From Ornithodoros turicata (taxonomy: Eukaryota > Arthropoda > Arachnida > Ixodida > Argasidae), in assembly GCF_037126465.1 (NCBI RefSeq), contig NC_088206.1, positions 52,494,841 through 52,558,840 of the forward strand: a stretch of DNA of 64,000 nucleotides. Direction: 5' to 3'. The notes beneath the pieces are model-generated. The model had not been told where the DNA came from and did not search any database. It saw only the letters and a program-made list of their open reading frames with translations. Position numbers and translations under genes: made by a program. This document shows positions 1-9,951 of this stretch, in pieces. Every line of letters starts with the position of its first letter. Within the stretch, counting starts at the first letter, position 1.

Positions 1-700
1 CATCACGGTATCCTCCTCCGGACGAACCACCGTTTCATGGAGCTGTTTCCTGCTCTTCGCATTCCGGTTTCGGTTTGCTATTCTCATCATTTTATGAATT
101 ATTTACTTCCGCAAAATGCATGCGAATGTTGTATTTGGTATCGAGGTGGAGGTTCGTGTTCGGTACGATGCTCACCTAATTTTTTTGTCGAAACCTTGCC
201 AAGTCTCCCTTTAGTGAAACATTCTGAAATCCCAGTCCTAATGCGCTTCATACATTCCGCATAGACGACTCCAATGTTCGCTACAGTGTTGAGGAAATCG
301 GGTCCCTCACCTTTACCCGCTTGCAAGAACGTTGATGAGATTTCTCAGTAGCATTGGTAGCATAAGCACGATCATCGTTGAGGACTGTAGCGCGTCCCCG
401 GAACTACCGAAGCATTACAAAGGACACCAATGACACGAACAACTTTATTTTAGATTATGAATGGGAAGTTTCACAACGAAGACCGATACGCGACCCCGTT
501 GCTGGTGGGGATGTGGAGAATGAAATAATGAGCCCCTTCACAAGAAGGATCGAAGTTCTATTGTGTCCAAAAAGGTCAAAAGAGCTTTGAGGGCAGAGCA
601 TTAGTGGGCTTGTGGGTGGACACCAATGTGGAATCTACTCAACGTTCGTGCAAGCGGGTCCTCGAGTCAAACTAATGTCGAACCGCGCAAATGCACCCAC
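1..700. other. Left edge, no recognisable gene
   Basis: This stretch holds only short open frames on both strands (the longest is 75 codons, at 37-264 on + and 99-326 on -). None shows a domain I recognise. It is probably decayed repeat DNA. An AATA-type tetranucleotide run at about 705-721 may be the tail of a plus-strand LINE lying in this stretch, but I see no reverse transcriptase or endonuclease motif to support that. Confidence 0.4.
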
Positions 701-954
701 GAATAAATAAATAAATAAATAGGCTGGCAAAGTTTGAGGTTAGGCTCAGAGACGATATCTGCGCACGCTCCAAATCTGATCACATTACAGTACGCTAAAA
801 TTTCCTTGATGATTATGACAATCACCTCTCTTTATATTGACCTGATTCCAATTAATTGTATTTTTTTGCTCTTTGTTACGCAGTTGTAATTATCGATTTT
901 GTGTGCGATGTCAAGTCATTTGTCCTGAATGCGGGTTTGCACTGGAGCCGAGAT

Positions 955-1062
955 TGATAAAATAAAAATAAATTCCCCCCTTTCCCACCAGCAATGGGGT
1001 AGAGTATCGCCTCCCATATAAGCTCCCCACCCTCCAAAGCCAAAATATAGTTGTTGTTGGCT
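955..1062 (+). mobile_element. LINE 3' tail fragment
   Basis: The segment shares the phrase 'accagcaatggggtagag' and a following stretch, ending in a TTGTTG-type tail, with 7890-7998. Both copies lie in the same orientation. Tails built of short TTG-type repeats are typical of tick LINEs, so I read this as a severely 5'-truncated LINE copy with only its 3' untranslated end. No coding sequence is present. Confidence 0.45.
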
Positions 1063-1850
1063 GTCAAACTGCGTGAAACTCGAAATGTTCGCTGCTATCT
1101 CCCTCTCTGTTTCATGCTATATTCTTTTATTTGTTCTGCGCGCGTATTATTTATAACCACTGTTCAGATCCTTTAGTATGCTGCGGTAGTGCTGAAGCTG
1201 ACAGGAATCGATCTGTTTGATTCAGGACTAAGGTAGAGAGAGAGAGAGAGAAAAAAAAGAAACGGAAGGAAATCTGTAACTACGCACCAGCCACGGGGTT
1301 CGTCAATTAAACAAGCACGACATCGGTGTTTTTGTTGTCTTTTTGCACCATGGCGCGCCATTGTGGGCGGACTCACTTTACGCGTAAATCTACACTCAAT
1401 TATTATTCTTGTTGCCTTTTTCTTTCTGTTTTCTGGACCCTATCCAATCTTAATTTCTGATATTTTGCCACGATCAGAAACGAGGAAAGCTTAATCCATC
1501 GTCAACCAAGGCATATCCTCAAGGAAAGTCGCACTCAACCACAGGGACAGAAGCAAAACAACCTTGATGATTTATTCGTGACGAAAAATAATATTGGCAT
1601 ACATCGTCGTACGCAGAAGCTACAGAGGTGGCCGATATGATGTAGAAAGAAAGAAAACGTGAAAGGCTAGACTCTGCATACTTTTACGTTGAAGCCGGTT
1701 GTTTCGTACAGCGGGCAGGAAAGTAGCTGAGTGAGTACAAGCGGGTAGGAAACGAGAATATTTGCTGCATTAATAACGCGTAACGACGCAATAAGGAATA
1801 ATAGTACGGCTTGTTTTCGAGCACATAACGTGGGGAAGGGTAGACTCATT
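1063..1850. other. Intergenic, AG microsatellite
   Basis: No gene is visible here. A short AG-rich microsatellite lies at about 1233-1250, followed by an A-rich run. Small open frames on the minus strand (63-67 codons) show no recognisable domain and no codon bias that I can judge. Confidence 0.4.
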
Positions 1851-2215
1851 AACCGCTGGACCAACCGTTAATTAACTTATAGGATACGCGTCGCTCAAAC
1901 GGGCCAGTTATGCAGATTATCTTTAGCCTGAAACGGATGCCGCTCAAGTAGAATCTGGACGAGAGCCAGGACGTCGCTTTATTTCCGCTGATGCAATCAA
2001 TTTGCATGAGAGAGCGACGTTTAAATTTCGCGTCGACACGTGCCGCCACTCTGCGGCGCTTCATTACCGCAAACGGAAGGGCATTGCAGAATAACCTTGC
2101 TCAATCCATCATTATTGCTTCCGTAGAACCATCAGCGGCGTGGTCGAGCGGAAATTGCAACAGCTAGAAATATCACATGCTAGGACTTAGTGCAATCCTT
2201 TGTAAAGAGCTGTAT
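1850..2215. repeat. Interspersed repeat X, copy 1
   Basis: This segment is clearly related to 27630-28010. Shared landmarks include 'gagccaggacgtcgcttta', 'ccttgctcaatccatcatta' and 'aaatatcacatgctaggac'. Both copies lie in the same orientation and differ by many substitutions and small indels, so this is an old dispersed repeat. I cannot assign it to a transposon class, because no terminal repeats or coding domain are evident. Confidence 0.6.
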
Positions 2216-2619
2216 ATAAAAAAGAAAGTTAGCGGTCTCCTTGTTGATGCAACGAGGATTAAAGCGATATAGCAATCGGTGAATTGCTCAGAAAATGCGG
2301 GCACAATTTTAAACTGCGCGTAATAGTTTGCACATATGAGAAGAACAACATGCAATGACTTACGATGTGGTGCTCGAGAAGACAACTTGCTGTGGAATCT
2401 GGCGTGAAGAACAACTATATTTGGCCGCACCATGACCATTACCACCATGACCATAAAGGAACGGTCGGAGATCGGGCGATTCCGTAAAACTTAGGCAAAA
2501 CTATATTCACGAGTACTATAGACATATACAGCTGTGAAAGGTTTACTCGGAATAAGGAAATGGTTCTCGAGAAATTTGTGCAAGTATACAGCTAGAGTAG
2601 ACCACGGAAGTTCCACCTT

Positions 2620-2905
2620 ACTCTCATGACGTTGACGAGTTGGTCAGATGCCCATTGGCTGAGCGGAGAGCAAAACACTTGTTTTCCGTTGCCTTCGTTG
2701 TCATGGCAATGTATCTCAACCCGAGAAACGTCATCATGACGTTGGTAGACAGACTGAAACCGAAACAAATTGGAAGGGGAGGGCTGGGAAGGGGCGCGAC
2801 GTTGTTCGCCCCCTAGGTTCGAGCGTAGTTGAACTCTACCAAATTGGTGGCGCTGTCGAACACTATGATGTCATTTGTTTACAAACAGGGTGAGGTCTAT
2901 TGGTC
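2620..2905. repeat. Interspersed repeat Z
   Basis: Portions recur elsewhere. The stretch around 2725-2790 ('aaacgtcatcatgacgttgg' and onward) matches 34738-34803. The stretch around 2845-2900 (mentioning 'actatgacgtcattt' and 'acaaacaggg') matches about 37030-37090. The two matches lie 2.3 kb apart in the second locus, where other elements have been inserted. No coding potential is seen. Confidence 0.5.
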
Positions 2906-2989
2906 TATCTCGCATCATTGCATTATCATCGCAATGGTCTATCAAACAGGGTGAGGTCTATCTCGCAATGGCGCGAGAGTTGTTCACGC

Positions 2990-3480
2990 GCGACATTGTC
3001 AAATGTCATAGTGAATTTAGCAGCATCGACGCTTTTCTGTCACTGAGCGATTAGGAGGGTAATTTCAACGATTTCGATCGACTGAATAACGGGGAGATTG
3101 AGGTGGTTCACCATTGCCTACCCAAGTGGAATCGGTGGACGCGCACAATAACGACAGACCGACACACATTCGCACAAACGCACAAACACGACAGACCACA
3201 TTCGCCGGCCGGCTTTCGTTAAGACCAAACGCGGTAAGACGGTAAGACCAAACAGTAAAGGCGCACGACTTTGAGTATGTACCGTCTCAGCGTGGCGTTT
3301 CTTCTAGATTGTACAAATTTTACAGGTGCATGAGCATGCGCTGCCCACCGCATGAGGTTGACGAATGTGCCGCATGACTGTAAATAGGATAGCCGCAGAG
3401 CTGTACATAACGCGTTACAACGAACGCGTTACTGTTTCTGGTAACTAAGTAACGACTTAGTTACTTCCCTGTTGTGATTT
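2990..3480. repeat. Interspersed repeat A, copy 1
   Basis: This segment matches 31910-32265. Shared phrases include 'aggagggtaatttcaacgat' and 'gtaaataggatagccgc'. It ends in a GTAAC-rich stretch like those at 34385-34530, 37195-37330 and 41560-41600. GTAAC-rich ends are common on nonautonomous DNA transposons, but I cannot place the termini of this copy. Confidence 0.5.
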
Positions 3481-3484
3481 TTAC

Positions 3485-3935
3485 CGTGCACATGGCGGCA
3501 GTTCCACGAGTGCACGCGGAAAAAATCCCAGCGAAGGTGAAAGGATACTAGAGAGCAACGCCTTTCTCGTTGCTCTAGTGTCCACAGTGTTTCAGAACAC
3601 TCAAAGTGTTCTTTGTGTTCTTCCTTTCAAGGATTCACTGAGCTTAGGGCGTTTAGTACTTTGTCTCTCTGTCCCCTACTCGGGAACCCACATCAGTAAC
3701 CATGTGAAGGCCTCCTTGCGAATGAACGCTGCTTTTTCCCTGAAAATCCCTCTTACCGATCACCGCCTTCAACCCTGTTCTTCGGTGTATATTTAGCCTA
3801 GGGCTTATTTGAGGCAAGCGCGGGTCGACAGTGTACATGAGACAATCGTATATTGTAGGCAGGTGATGTCTGACAGGTAAGGATATTGTACAAAATCATT
3901 TCTGCTGTCTGGTATGCAAATGTAACGTATAGAAG
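3485..3935. repeat. Interspersed repeat Y, copy 1
   Basis: This 450-bp repeat matches 41640-42398 over its whole length once the hAT-like insertion at 41722-41974 is removed from the second copy. Shared phrases include 'cagtgtttcagaaca' and 'agcctagggcttatttga'. Open frames of 61-72 codons cross it on both strands but are not conserved as frames between the copies, so I treat it as noncoding. Confidence 0.6.
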
Positions 3936-4044
3936 TAACGAGAGCGCGTTCCCTTTATTTGTTAGTAAGTGTAACGTATTTCGTTACTATTTTTTCGAAG
4001 GAACGAGTAACGCACTTAGTTCCTTTTTTGGGGTAACGTGTACA

Positions 4045-4800
4045 GACCTGGATAGCGGCTGTTGTCAACGACGCCGGCGTGAACTACAGCACTCACTGTT
4101 CTACGCCTTCATCACACGCCGGGACCATATACAGGCTGGACTGCACATGTATGTTATGATGGTGTGCACTACAAAGGAAGTGTGGGTCACTACATCTTGC
4201 AACGCCACACCTCGAAGCGATAATTCACAGATGGATGAGTCTTTTTCATGGAGGACTTCACCTAATGGTGCCTATCGGTGATGATCATGCTGACTGTCAT
4301 CCCTTGCTGGTCAAGGTACTCGAGCGTCCTTTGACCCTTTGAAGGCCTGCCGGTTGCTGGAGTCAACTTCAGTGAACTAGAAGAACATAATGGAATTTGT
4401 GGCGCGTGATAACCTTACATTTCAACTTGAACACAGAGCACTCACAGACACAGCCCGGCTTTTAAAGAGGAACAATAATGTTGCCATGTAAGTGGGATGG
4501 GGGCAACTCCATGGTAGGGAAAAGGCTGGCCGTGATCACACAGAAGTCAAGAAAGACACAAAGTGTCTCAAAGCAGGAACCGTGAAGTTGTTGCTGATTT
4601 CGGCTGCTGTGACTGTTTCATCTTCTGTGTGTCTAAGCTCAGGCTTCTTCAAAGTTGTATAGACGAGAAGGAAGTAGGGGTAAGGGACGATAGAGGAGGA
4701 GGAGGAATAAAGGTTTCTGAGCAGAACGTTCTGTTCTGGGACGGAGGATAATAAAGTGTGTCCTGTCATTCTCTGACGAGAACACTACGAAAGTAATGTA
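4045..4800. other. Intergenic stretch, no gene seen
   Basis: A 131-codon frame at 3886-4281 begins in repeat Y and shows no recognisable domain. Frames at 4536-4769 (-) and 4563-4751 (+) overlap each other antisense and are likely chance. I see no gene here. Confidence 0.35.
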
Positions 4801-4801
4801 T

Positions 4802-5380
4802 TTATTCATTTTATTTATTTATTTATTGAGCCATCAAGGGTTCGTGAGGCCATTACATGAGGGAGTGGGTATCGGTAAGTACACCACATAATACCGTCAC
4901 GTGAACACAACATATCAAATGCATCACAATGATTAGTATGATAACAAGCGGCACAATTACAAAGGCATTATAAAAGGATTTCGTACAATAATACACAAGA
5001 ACATTGAGGCAAAAGGAAATCGGGTGAGTCAGGTGAAATATGAGGTCAATAGTCTGACAAAGTAGTTGTAATCACATACTTCTGCGATATGGTGCGGTAG
5101 GTTAATCCGGTCGGATGATGTTTGTTGGAAGAATGAGTTTGAATGTCGCTGTTTTGGAGCGGGTCAGTAGTACCTTACATTGATGATCGAGGCGGCTGGA
5201 AATATATGAAGGGGGGGATATGTTTAATGCTGAAAAAAATGAAAAAAGAAGGGAAAGGGTAGCCATGATGTAGGCTTGCTATTCCCAAAAGCGAACGAAC
5301 AAATAAAAGGAAGATAAAAGCATCAGAGACACAGAAAACTATGAACAAATAAAGAAAAAGACCGCCCCTTCACTAATCGT
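4802..5380 (-). mobile_element. LINE 3' untranslated tail, minus strand
   Basis: Read on the minus strand, the segment ends in a run of AATA repeats (4802-4828) after a sequence containing 'cctcacgaacccttgatggc'. Short tetranucleotide tails of this kind are typical of LINE 3' ends. The RNase H fragment at 5380-6360 lies upstream on the same strand, so the two may be one 5'-truncated LINE of about 1.5 kb. The join between them is inferred, not shown. Confidence 0.4.
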
Positions 5381-6360
5381 TGTGCAGACAGTCATATAGG
5401 AGGTATCAGAGAATGCCCCAGAGTTTAGATTTCCAAAGGAATCGTGTCAGTGCAGACGTGACTTCAGCGTGCTCAGTAGGGCCAAGTATAGCACCGCGAA
5501 GGAAAGCTCTCGGTAGCCTAGATGAGCGAGACGGCGCCGGAGAATGGACCGGTGATCTTCGTACGGCAAGGAGTATATGTGGCACGTCAGCTTCTACATG
5601 ACACGTGGGGCAAAGAGGTTATGGATGTTGGCTCATCTTAAAGAGGAGAAGTGGAGTTCGTGCCACATTCAGCCGCAGCCGATGAAGCAATGATTCGTCG
5701 ATGCGCGGGATGCGGCCAGGTACAGCATGTGTCATTAGAGGGTCAATGGATTTAAGGAAGGCATTTGTGCGCATAGCTTCTTGCTGAAAGAGCAGCGTGC
5801 AATTGGCAATAAAGAGGCGGATTTTCAGCTGGAACATAGCGAGCGCAAGGGGAAGGACAGTTGGTTGCTCAGTGTCGTAGGCTTGCCGAGCGAGAGCGTC
5901 AGCACGATCATTGCCATGCCGGACTTTCTCTCCGACATGGCTCAGAATTCATTGGAATACCACGCCGTGTCCCAGGGATACAAGTTCGGAGTGCGAGGCG
6001 ATGATCGTGGTGTAGCTGTCACTGATGACTGCAGCAGAGTAAGAGGCCAGCGCCTCCAGAGCCACTTTATTGTCGGTGAGGATCGTCCAGGCCCTGGGCG
6101 CCAACGAGGAGACGTGTCTCAGAGCAGCCAGTAGTGTGAATGCCCAAGCCTCAGCGAATGACATAAGAGGGAGTTTGAATCCGTGCTCAATTCCATCCTC
6201 TGGGATGCAAAAGGCAGCAGACGACCCAACTAGAGAGACTGAAGCATCAGTCTATACTTGGGTTCGATGTCGGTGGTGGCTCTGGATGTGGTGCAGGTTC
6301 AGTTGGCATGGATTGGCACAAATGTCAGCGTCTAGCTGTAAACGGGGAAATACTTGAAAC
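5380..6360 (-). pseudogene. LINE ORF2 RNase H fragment (I-like), broken
   Basis: On the minus strand the 71-codon frame 5949-6164 reads SFAEAWAFTLLAALRHV, then ILTDNKVALEAL. These resemble the second (E) and third (D) catalytic blocks of the RNase H domain of I-clade LINEs. Immediately downstream, in a broken frame, an SHVGEKVRHGNDRADALA-like tail is visible, matching the end of RNase H. Further downstream, at 5619-5837, another frame continues without recognisable motifs, where LINEs usually carry a CCHC motif. The fragment lacks reverse transcriptase and endonuclease. It is an old, dead 5'-truncated copy, distinct in sequence from the LINE at 28.2-30.2 kb. Confidence 0.6.
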
Positions 6361-6584
6361 AGGTCATAAATCGTACAGGTAGTGCCGCACTGCCGCATTC
6401 TAGTGAAAAGAGTAATGAAAGATAATCCGAGTATTTAGAATTGAATTTCATTGCATAAGGGTTCAAGTTGGCAGCACAAGGATTAAATGTAGCAGGATTA
6501 AATCCCGTGGTATAATGATTAAAAGTGGCGGCATAAGGATTATATCCAGCAAAACAAGGATAAAAAATGTAAAGGTATAAGGAC

Positions 6585-7262
6585 GGTAGTGGCTATGGGA
6601 TGGTATGGGACTTCCGCCATAATATGTCACCTGTTTTGAGTATTTCCTTGTGTATGGCTATAAACTGACTTTTTATGACTATGCCCCTCCATGCACTACT
6701 ATGGGATGATATGGGACTACCGGCATGATTTATGACCTGTTTTGACTACTTCCTCGTTTACAGCCATAAATTGACATTTTTATGACTATGCCTACTCTAT
6801 GCACTACTATGGGAAGGTATACCACTGCATGGATGATTTGTGACCTGTTTTGACTATTTCTTCGTAGCCATAAACTGACTTTTCGTGACTCTAACTACTT
6901 ATGCACTACTATGGTTTAGTATGGAACTACCTGCATGATGTATGACCTGTTATGACTATTTCCTTGTTTATAACTATAAGTTGACTTTTTGTGACTATTA
7001 CAGCTCTATGCACACAATGGGGTGGGTGGGAGTACCTGCATGATTTATGGCCTGTTTTGACTATGTCCTTCTTTAAGGCTATAATTTGACTTTTTATGGC
7101 TAGGACTACTCAATGCACTATAATGGGGCAGTATGGGACTACCTGCATATATGACATGTTATCAGTATATTTCCTTGTTTACGCCTATAAATGAACTTTT
7201 TATGACTATGACTACTACGTGCGCTACTATAGGATAGTATGGGATTACCTGGAACTAACGAG
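6585..7262 (+). repeat. ~116-bp satellite, about six copies
   Basis: A tandem repeat with a period of roughly 110-120 bp. Each unit contains variants of 'gcatgatttatgacctgtt', then 'gactttttatgactatg', then 'atgcactactatggga'. About six diverged units are visible. A flanking region at 6420-6580 has a looser internal repetition ('aaggattaaa' variants). Inverted copies of the same unit occur at 7600-7830 and 8010-8110, so the satellite is present in both orientations. Confidence 0.75.
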
Positions 7263-7599
7263 AACTACCTGGAAGGTAATTGTTCCGAAGCCGGAACATA
7301 CAAACAGACAGACACAATACAACCTTCAAGTTGCCTGGGCACAAGAACAATTGAAATATAACATTAATCGAAAAAGCACCCTTCTTTTTCACGCCTCTTT
7401 CGAAATGTAAGTTGATCAGCAATGACATGCACATCACAGTATCACATCCTGGTCATTAGTTCTTTATAGTGCTCTTCATGTTTTCCTACAATTTATTGCT
7501 TCATTGATCTATTTGCGCGACACAGGCCTTCTATAAAATGACGTCGGCCCCGTTCTTGAATTCTCACATAGCAAACGTGATCGTGAGGGCAGCCTTATA

Positions 7600-7830
7600 G
7601 TATCCCATTGCGGTGTAAGGAGTAGTCCTAATTATAAGAAATCCATTTGTAGCTGTAAGCGAAGAATTTGTCATAACAGGTCATAAATCAGGCAGTCATA
7701 TATTATCCCATTGGAGTGTAAGAAGTACTAATCGTATTTATAAAAGGTTAATTTGAAACTGCAAACATGAAACAGTCATGACATGTCATAAATCGTGCAG
7801 GTAGTCTCATACTACCCTGGCCGAATCCTG
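7600..7830 (-). repeat. Inverted copies of the 116-bp satellite
   Basis: The phrases 'ataacaggtcataaatc' and 'tatcccattg..gtgtaag' are reverse complements of the satellite units at 6585-7262. Two units are recognisable here and a further partial unit lies at about 8020-8110, after a LINE tail at 7820-7998. The layout suggests a large inverted structure centred near 7.4 kb, later interrupted. Confidence 0.6.
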
Positions 7831-7998
7831 CGCTCAAAGTTCTCTTGACCTTTCTGGACGCAATCGGACTTCGATCCTTATTGTGAAGGGGCGCATTATT
7901 TCATTTCCCACATCACCACCAGCAATGGGGCAGAGTATCGCTCCTGGCCATGAAACTCCCCATTCATAATCTTAAAATAAAGTTGTTGTTTTTTTGTC
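7820..7998 (+). mobile_element. LINE 3' tail fragment
   Basis: This shares 'accagcaatggggcagag' and neighbouring sequence with 955-1062 and ends with 'aaaataaagttgttgttttt'. A related tail lies on the minus strand at about 24712-24870, and a very short one at 60483-60528. I read it as a 5'-truncated LINE insertion into the satellite. No coding sequence remains. Confidence 0.5.
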
Positions 7999-8125
7999 GC
8001 ATTACATTGTAGAGCACACTGTAGTCGTAGGCAGATCGTTTGTAGCTGTAAACCAGGGAATTCTAATAATAGGTAATAGATTAGGTAGGTAGTCTTGTAC
8101 TATCCCTTTGTTGTGCAAAGAATAG

Positions 8126-8482
8126 TTGAGCAGCAAGTTGAGCGCTGTATCCCGCAACATGAAACGGGCATTGTTTGTATCAAGGCCAGACCCCTCTACT
8201 ACGGAGAGTGACATCGTGTCTGCTTTGTCAGGTGCTGTGGAACCTGAGTTTCTTGGTTGCACTAAACTTGTGTCTAAACATGATAGTTATGCGTCATTTT
8301 ATGTTTCAGTCTCTCCTGAGTGTTTGGACCTCATCAACGATCCTAACTTATGGCCCGCCGGATCCCTATTCCGGCCCTTTTTTGGTGCCCTCGGACGTGA
8401 CCATGTGAAACCGACAAAAAAGAAGTGTGATGAAATGCACAACGTATTATCAAAGCGTCCGTGCTTTGAGGTCGAAGGCTGA
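8126..8482 (+). pseudogene. CR1-type LINE ORF1 C-terminal fragment
   Basis: A 118-codon frame reads RALFVSRPDPSTTESDIVSAL, then KHDSYASFYVSVSPECLDLI, then NPNLWPAGSLFRPFFG (shown in parts). This is the layout of the C-terminal nucleic-acid-binding domain of ORF1 proteins of CR1-like LINEs in arthropods: a short RRM-like strand, an S-Y-x-S-F block and a W-P-x-G-x-x-x-R-P-F/Y-x-G block. Endonuclease motifs follow at once (8490-8880), which supports the assignment. The N-terminal part is missing and the frame abuts unrelated DNA upstream, so this is a truncated copy. Confidence 0.6.
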
Positions 8483-8484
8483 TG

Positions 8485-8882
8485 AATTTATGTCTGCTGT
8501 TGTTGCTGAAAACTACACTTTCATATGCCTCACGGAAACTTGGCTATAACAGAGCATTTCTAGAGCTAACTACTTTACTCCGGGCTATGCAGTATGAGAC
8601 CGGGATTACCATAGTAAGGCTCAGCGGCTTGGAGGTGGTGTACTCATTGCTGTTGACACATCGGTTAACCCAATCAGAGGGTGTGATCTTGAATCCTGCG
8701 ACGAATACGTGTGGGTTGACGTGCCTTGCGCAGACGGCACCAGTTTCGTTATCGGAAACTATTATTTCCCTCCTACTGTATCCGCCTGTGTTGTCACTGA
8801 CCATTTCTACGAACTGGAAAAGCGTATCGACTTCTCCAACTTTACAGTGCACGTGTATGGTCATTTCAGCAAGCCGAGAAAC
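8485..8882 (+). pseudogene. CR1-type LINE endonuclease N-terminal fragment
   Basis: Across several frames the plus strand shows ENYTFICLTETWL (the E of the LTETWL block is a metal-binding residue in exonuclease-endonuclease-phosphatase domains), then LGGGVLIAVDTS, then ESCDEYVWVDVPC and SFVIGNYYFPP. These are successive conserved blocks of APE-like LINE endonucleases. Frame changes separate them and at least one stop interrupts. The fragment ends at about 8880, where a hammerhead-bearing repeat begins, so the rest of ORF2 is lost. Confidence 0.6.
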
Positions 8883-9325
8883 ACGGCGAAACACGTGTCC
8901 TCTGGTGCTGTCGCATCGTTCCATGAGTATCTGTTTCTTTGAGTGCAGCCATAGAAGCCATCTTTATCTGGAATTTTGAATTTCAAACACGTCTAGTGTC
9001 ATTTACTTGTTTCTTTAATGGCTTTTTCCCCTCGTTATAATTCACTGGCTTGCACTGTGGCATTGAGGAGTGCTCAGTCACCCTCCCAGGTGCATATCGC
9101 TCGCTGAGCGACTCCTGGTTTGCCAATTCCGAACGATGCGCAGCTACCCAGAGCTGACGAGCCGCAAACACGGCGAAACACGTGTCCTCTGGGGCTGTCG
9201 CATAGTTCCATGAGTATCTGTTTCTCTGCGTGCAGCCATAGAAGCCATCTTCATCTGTAATTTTGAATTGCAAACACGTCTAGTGTCATTTACTTGTTTT
9301 TTAATGGCTGTTCTCCCCTCATTAT
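8880..9325 (+). repeat. Hammerhead repeat family 2, tandem partial and full copy
   Basis: A ~280-bp unit is seen once in full (about 9042-9325) and once truncated at its 5' side (8880-9042). Each unit carries, in order, the hammerhead core region, a 'gtttctctgcgtgcagcc' block, 'aaacacgtctagtgtcattt', a T-rich run and 'gcttgcactgtggcattg'. Other copies are at about 21300-21450, 22415-22625, 23105-23400 and 23945-24330. There is no protein-coding capacity. I infer a nonautonomous, retrozyme-like repeat. The class is established for small metazoan circular RNAs with hammerheads, but membership here is inference. Confidence 0.6.
9130..9210 (+). ncRNA. Hammerhead ribozyme, family 2, core intact
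   Basis: The conserved core CTGACGAG (9154-9161) is followed by a helix II hairpin CCG/CGG with a 6-nt loop, then CGAAA (9174-9178). A short helix III follows, then the cleavage triplet GTC (9184-9186). Helix I pairs CCAGAG (9148-9153) with CTCTGG (9187-9192) perfectly. Beyond an internal loop the outer stem pairs CGATGCG-side bases (from 9130) with 'cgcatagttc', with one mismatch. The CUGANGA/GAAA/UH consensus of type I hammerheads is fully met. Self-cleavage is predicted, not shown. Confidence 0.75.
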
Positions 9326-9364
9326 AAATATATATATGTTTGTAAGTCAAACGTCGCCATGCCA

Positions 9365-9409
9365 GTACTGGACAGCTGTTTCGGCCTTCTTGGGCCTCAT
9401 CAGCAGTAC
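9365..9409 (-). ncRNA. Hammerhead ribozyme, family 1, core intact
   Basis: Read on the minus strand: helix I GTACTG/CAGTAC (9404-9409 with 9365-9370), core CTGATGAG (9403-9396), helix II GGCC/GGCC closed by a short loop, CGAAA (9383-9379), a two-pair helix III with loop AGCT, and the cleavage triplet GTC (9373-9371). All catalytic core positions match the CUGAUGA/GAAA/UH consensus. Confidence 0.8.
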
Positions 9410-9595
9410 GCAGGCAGACAACATTTGAGCGGATGGCGTCAGACGGTCACGTGGCACGTGATGCCTCCCGTCAGGGTGTCCTAAGATACCTCTGAAAGCC
9501 CAGCGCAAAGCCAGTCACTGTATAAGGAAAAAAAGTAGCAGGAGCTCTTTGGCTGCACGTATAGCATGTTTGTAAGTCAAACGTCGCCATGCCAG

Positions 9596-9638
9596 TACTG
9601 GACAGCTGTTTCGGCGTTCTTGGGCCTCATCAGCAGTA
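9596..9638 (-). ncRNA. Hammerhead ribozyme, family 1, core intact
   Basis: This is a minus-strand copy with intact CTGATGAG (9633-9626), CGAAA (9613-9609) and GTC (9603-9601). Helix I keeps five pairs, TACTG/CAGTA. Helix II has one substitution near the loop but still closes with GGC/GCC. It should fold, with a slightly shorter helix I than the copy at 9365. Confidence 0.7.
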
Positions 9639-9830
9639 AACAGGCAGGCAACGTTTGAGCGGATGGCGTCAGAAGGTCACGTGGCACGTGATGCCTCCCG
9701 TCAGGGTGTCCTAAGACACCTCTGAAAGCCCAGTGCAAAGCCAGTCAAGTATATCAGGAAGAAAAAAATTAGCAGGAGCTCTTTGGCTGCATGTATAGCA
9801 TGTGTTTGTAAGTCAAACGTCGCCATGCCA

Positions 9831-9875
9831 GTACTGGACAGCTGTTTCGGCCTTCTTGGGCCTCATCAGCAGTAC
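9831..9875 (-). ncRNA. Hammerhead ribozyme, family 1, core intact
   Basis: This minus-strand copy is identical in its core to 9365-9409: CTGATGAG (9869-9862), CGAAA (9849-9845), GTC (9839-9837), and helix I GTACTG/CAGTAC (9875-9870 with 9836-9831). Its monomer is split 75 bp downstream by the hAT-like element that starts at 9952. Confidence 0.8.
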
Positions 9876-9951
9876 GCAAGAAGGCAACGTTTGAGCGGAT
9901 GGCATCAGAAGGTCATGTAGCACGTGATGCCTCCCGTCAGGGTGCCCCAAG

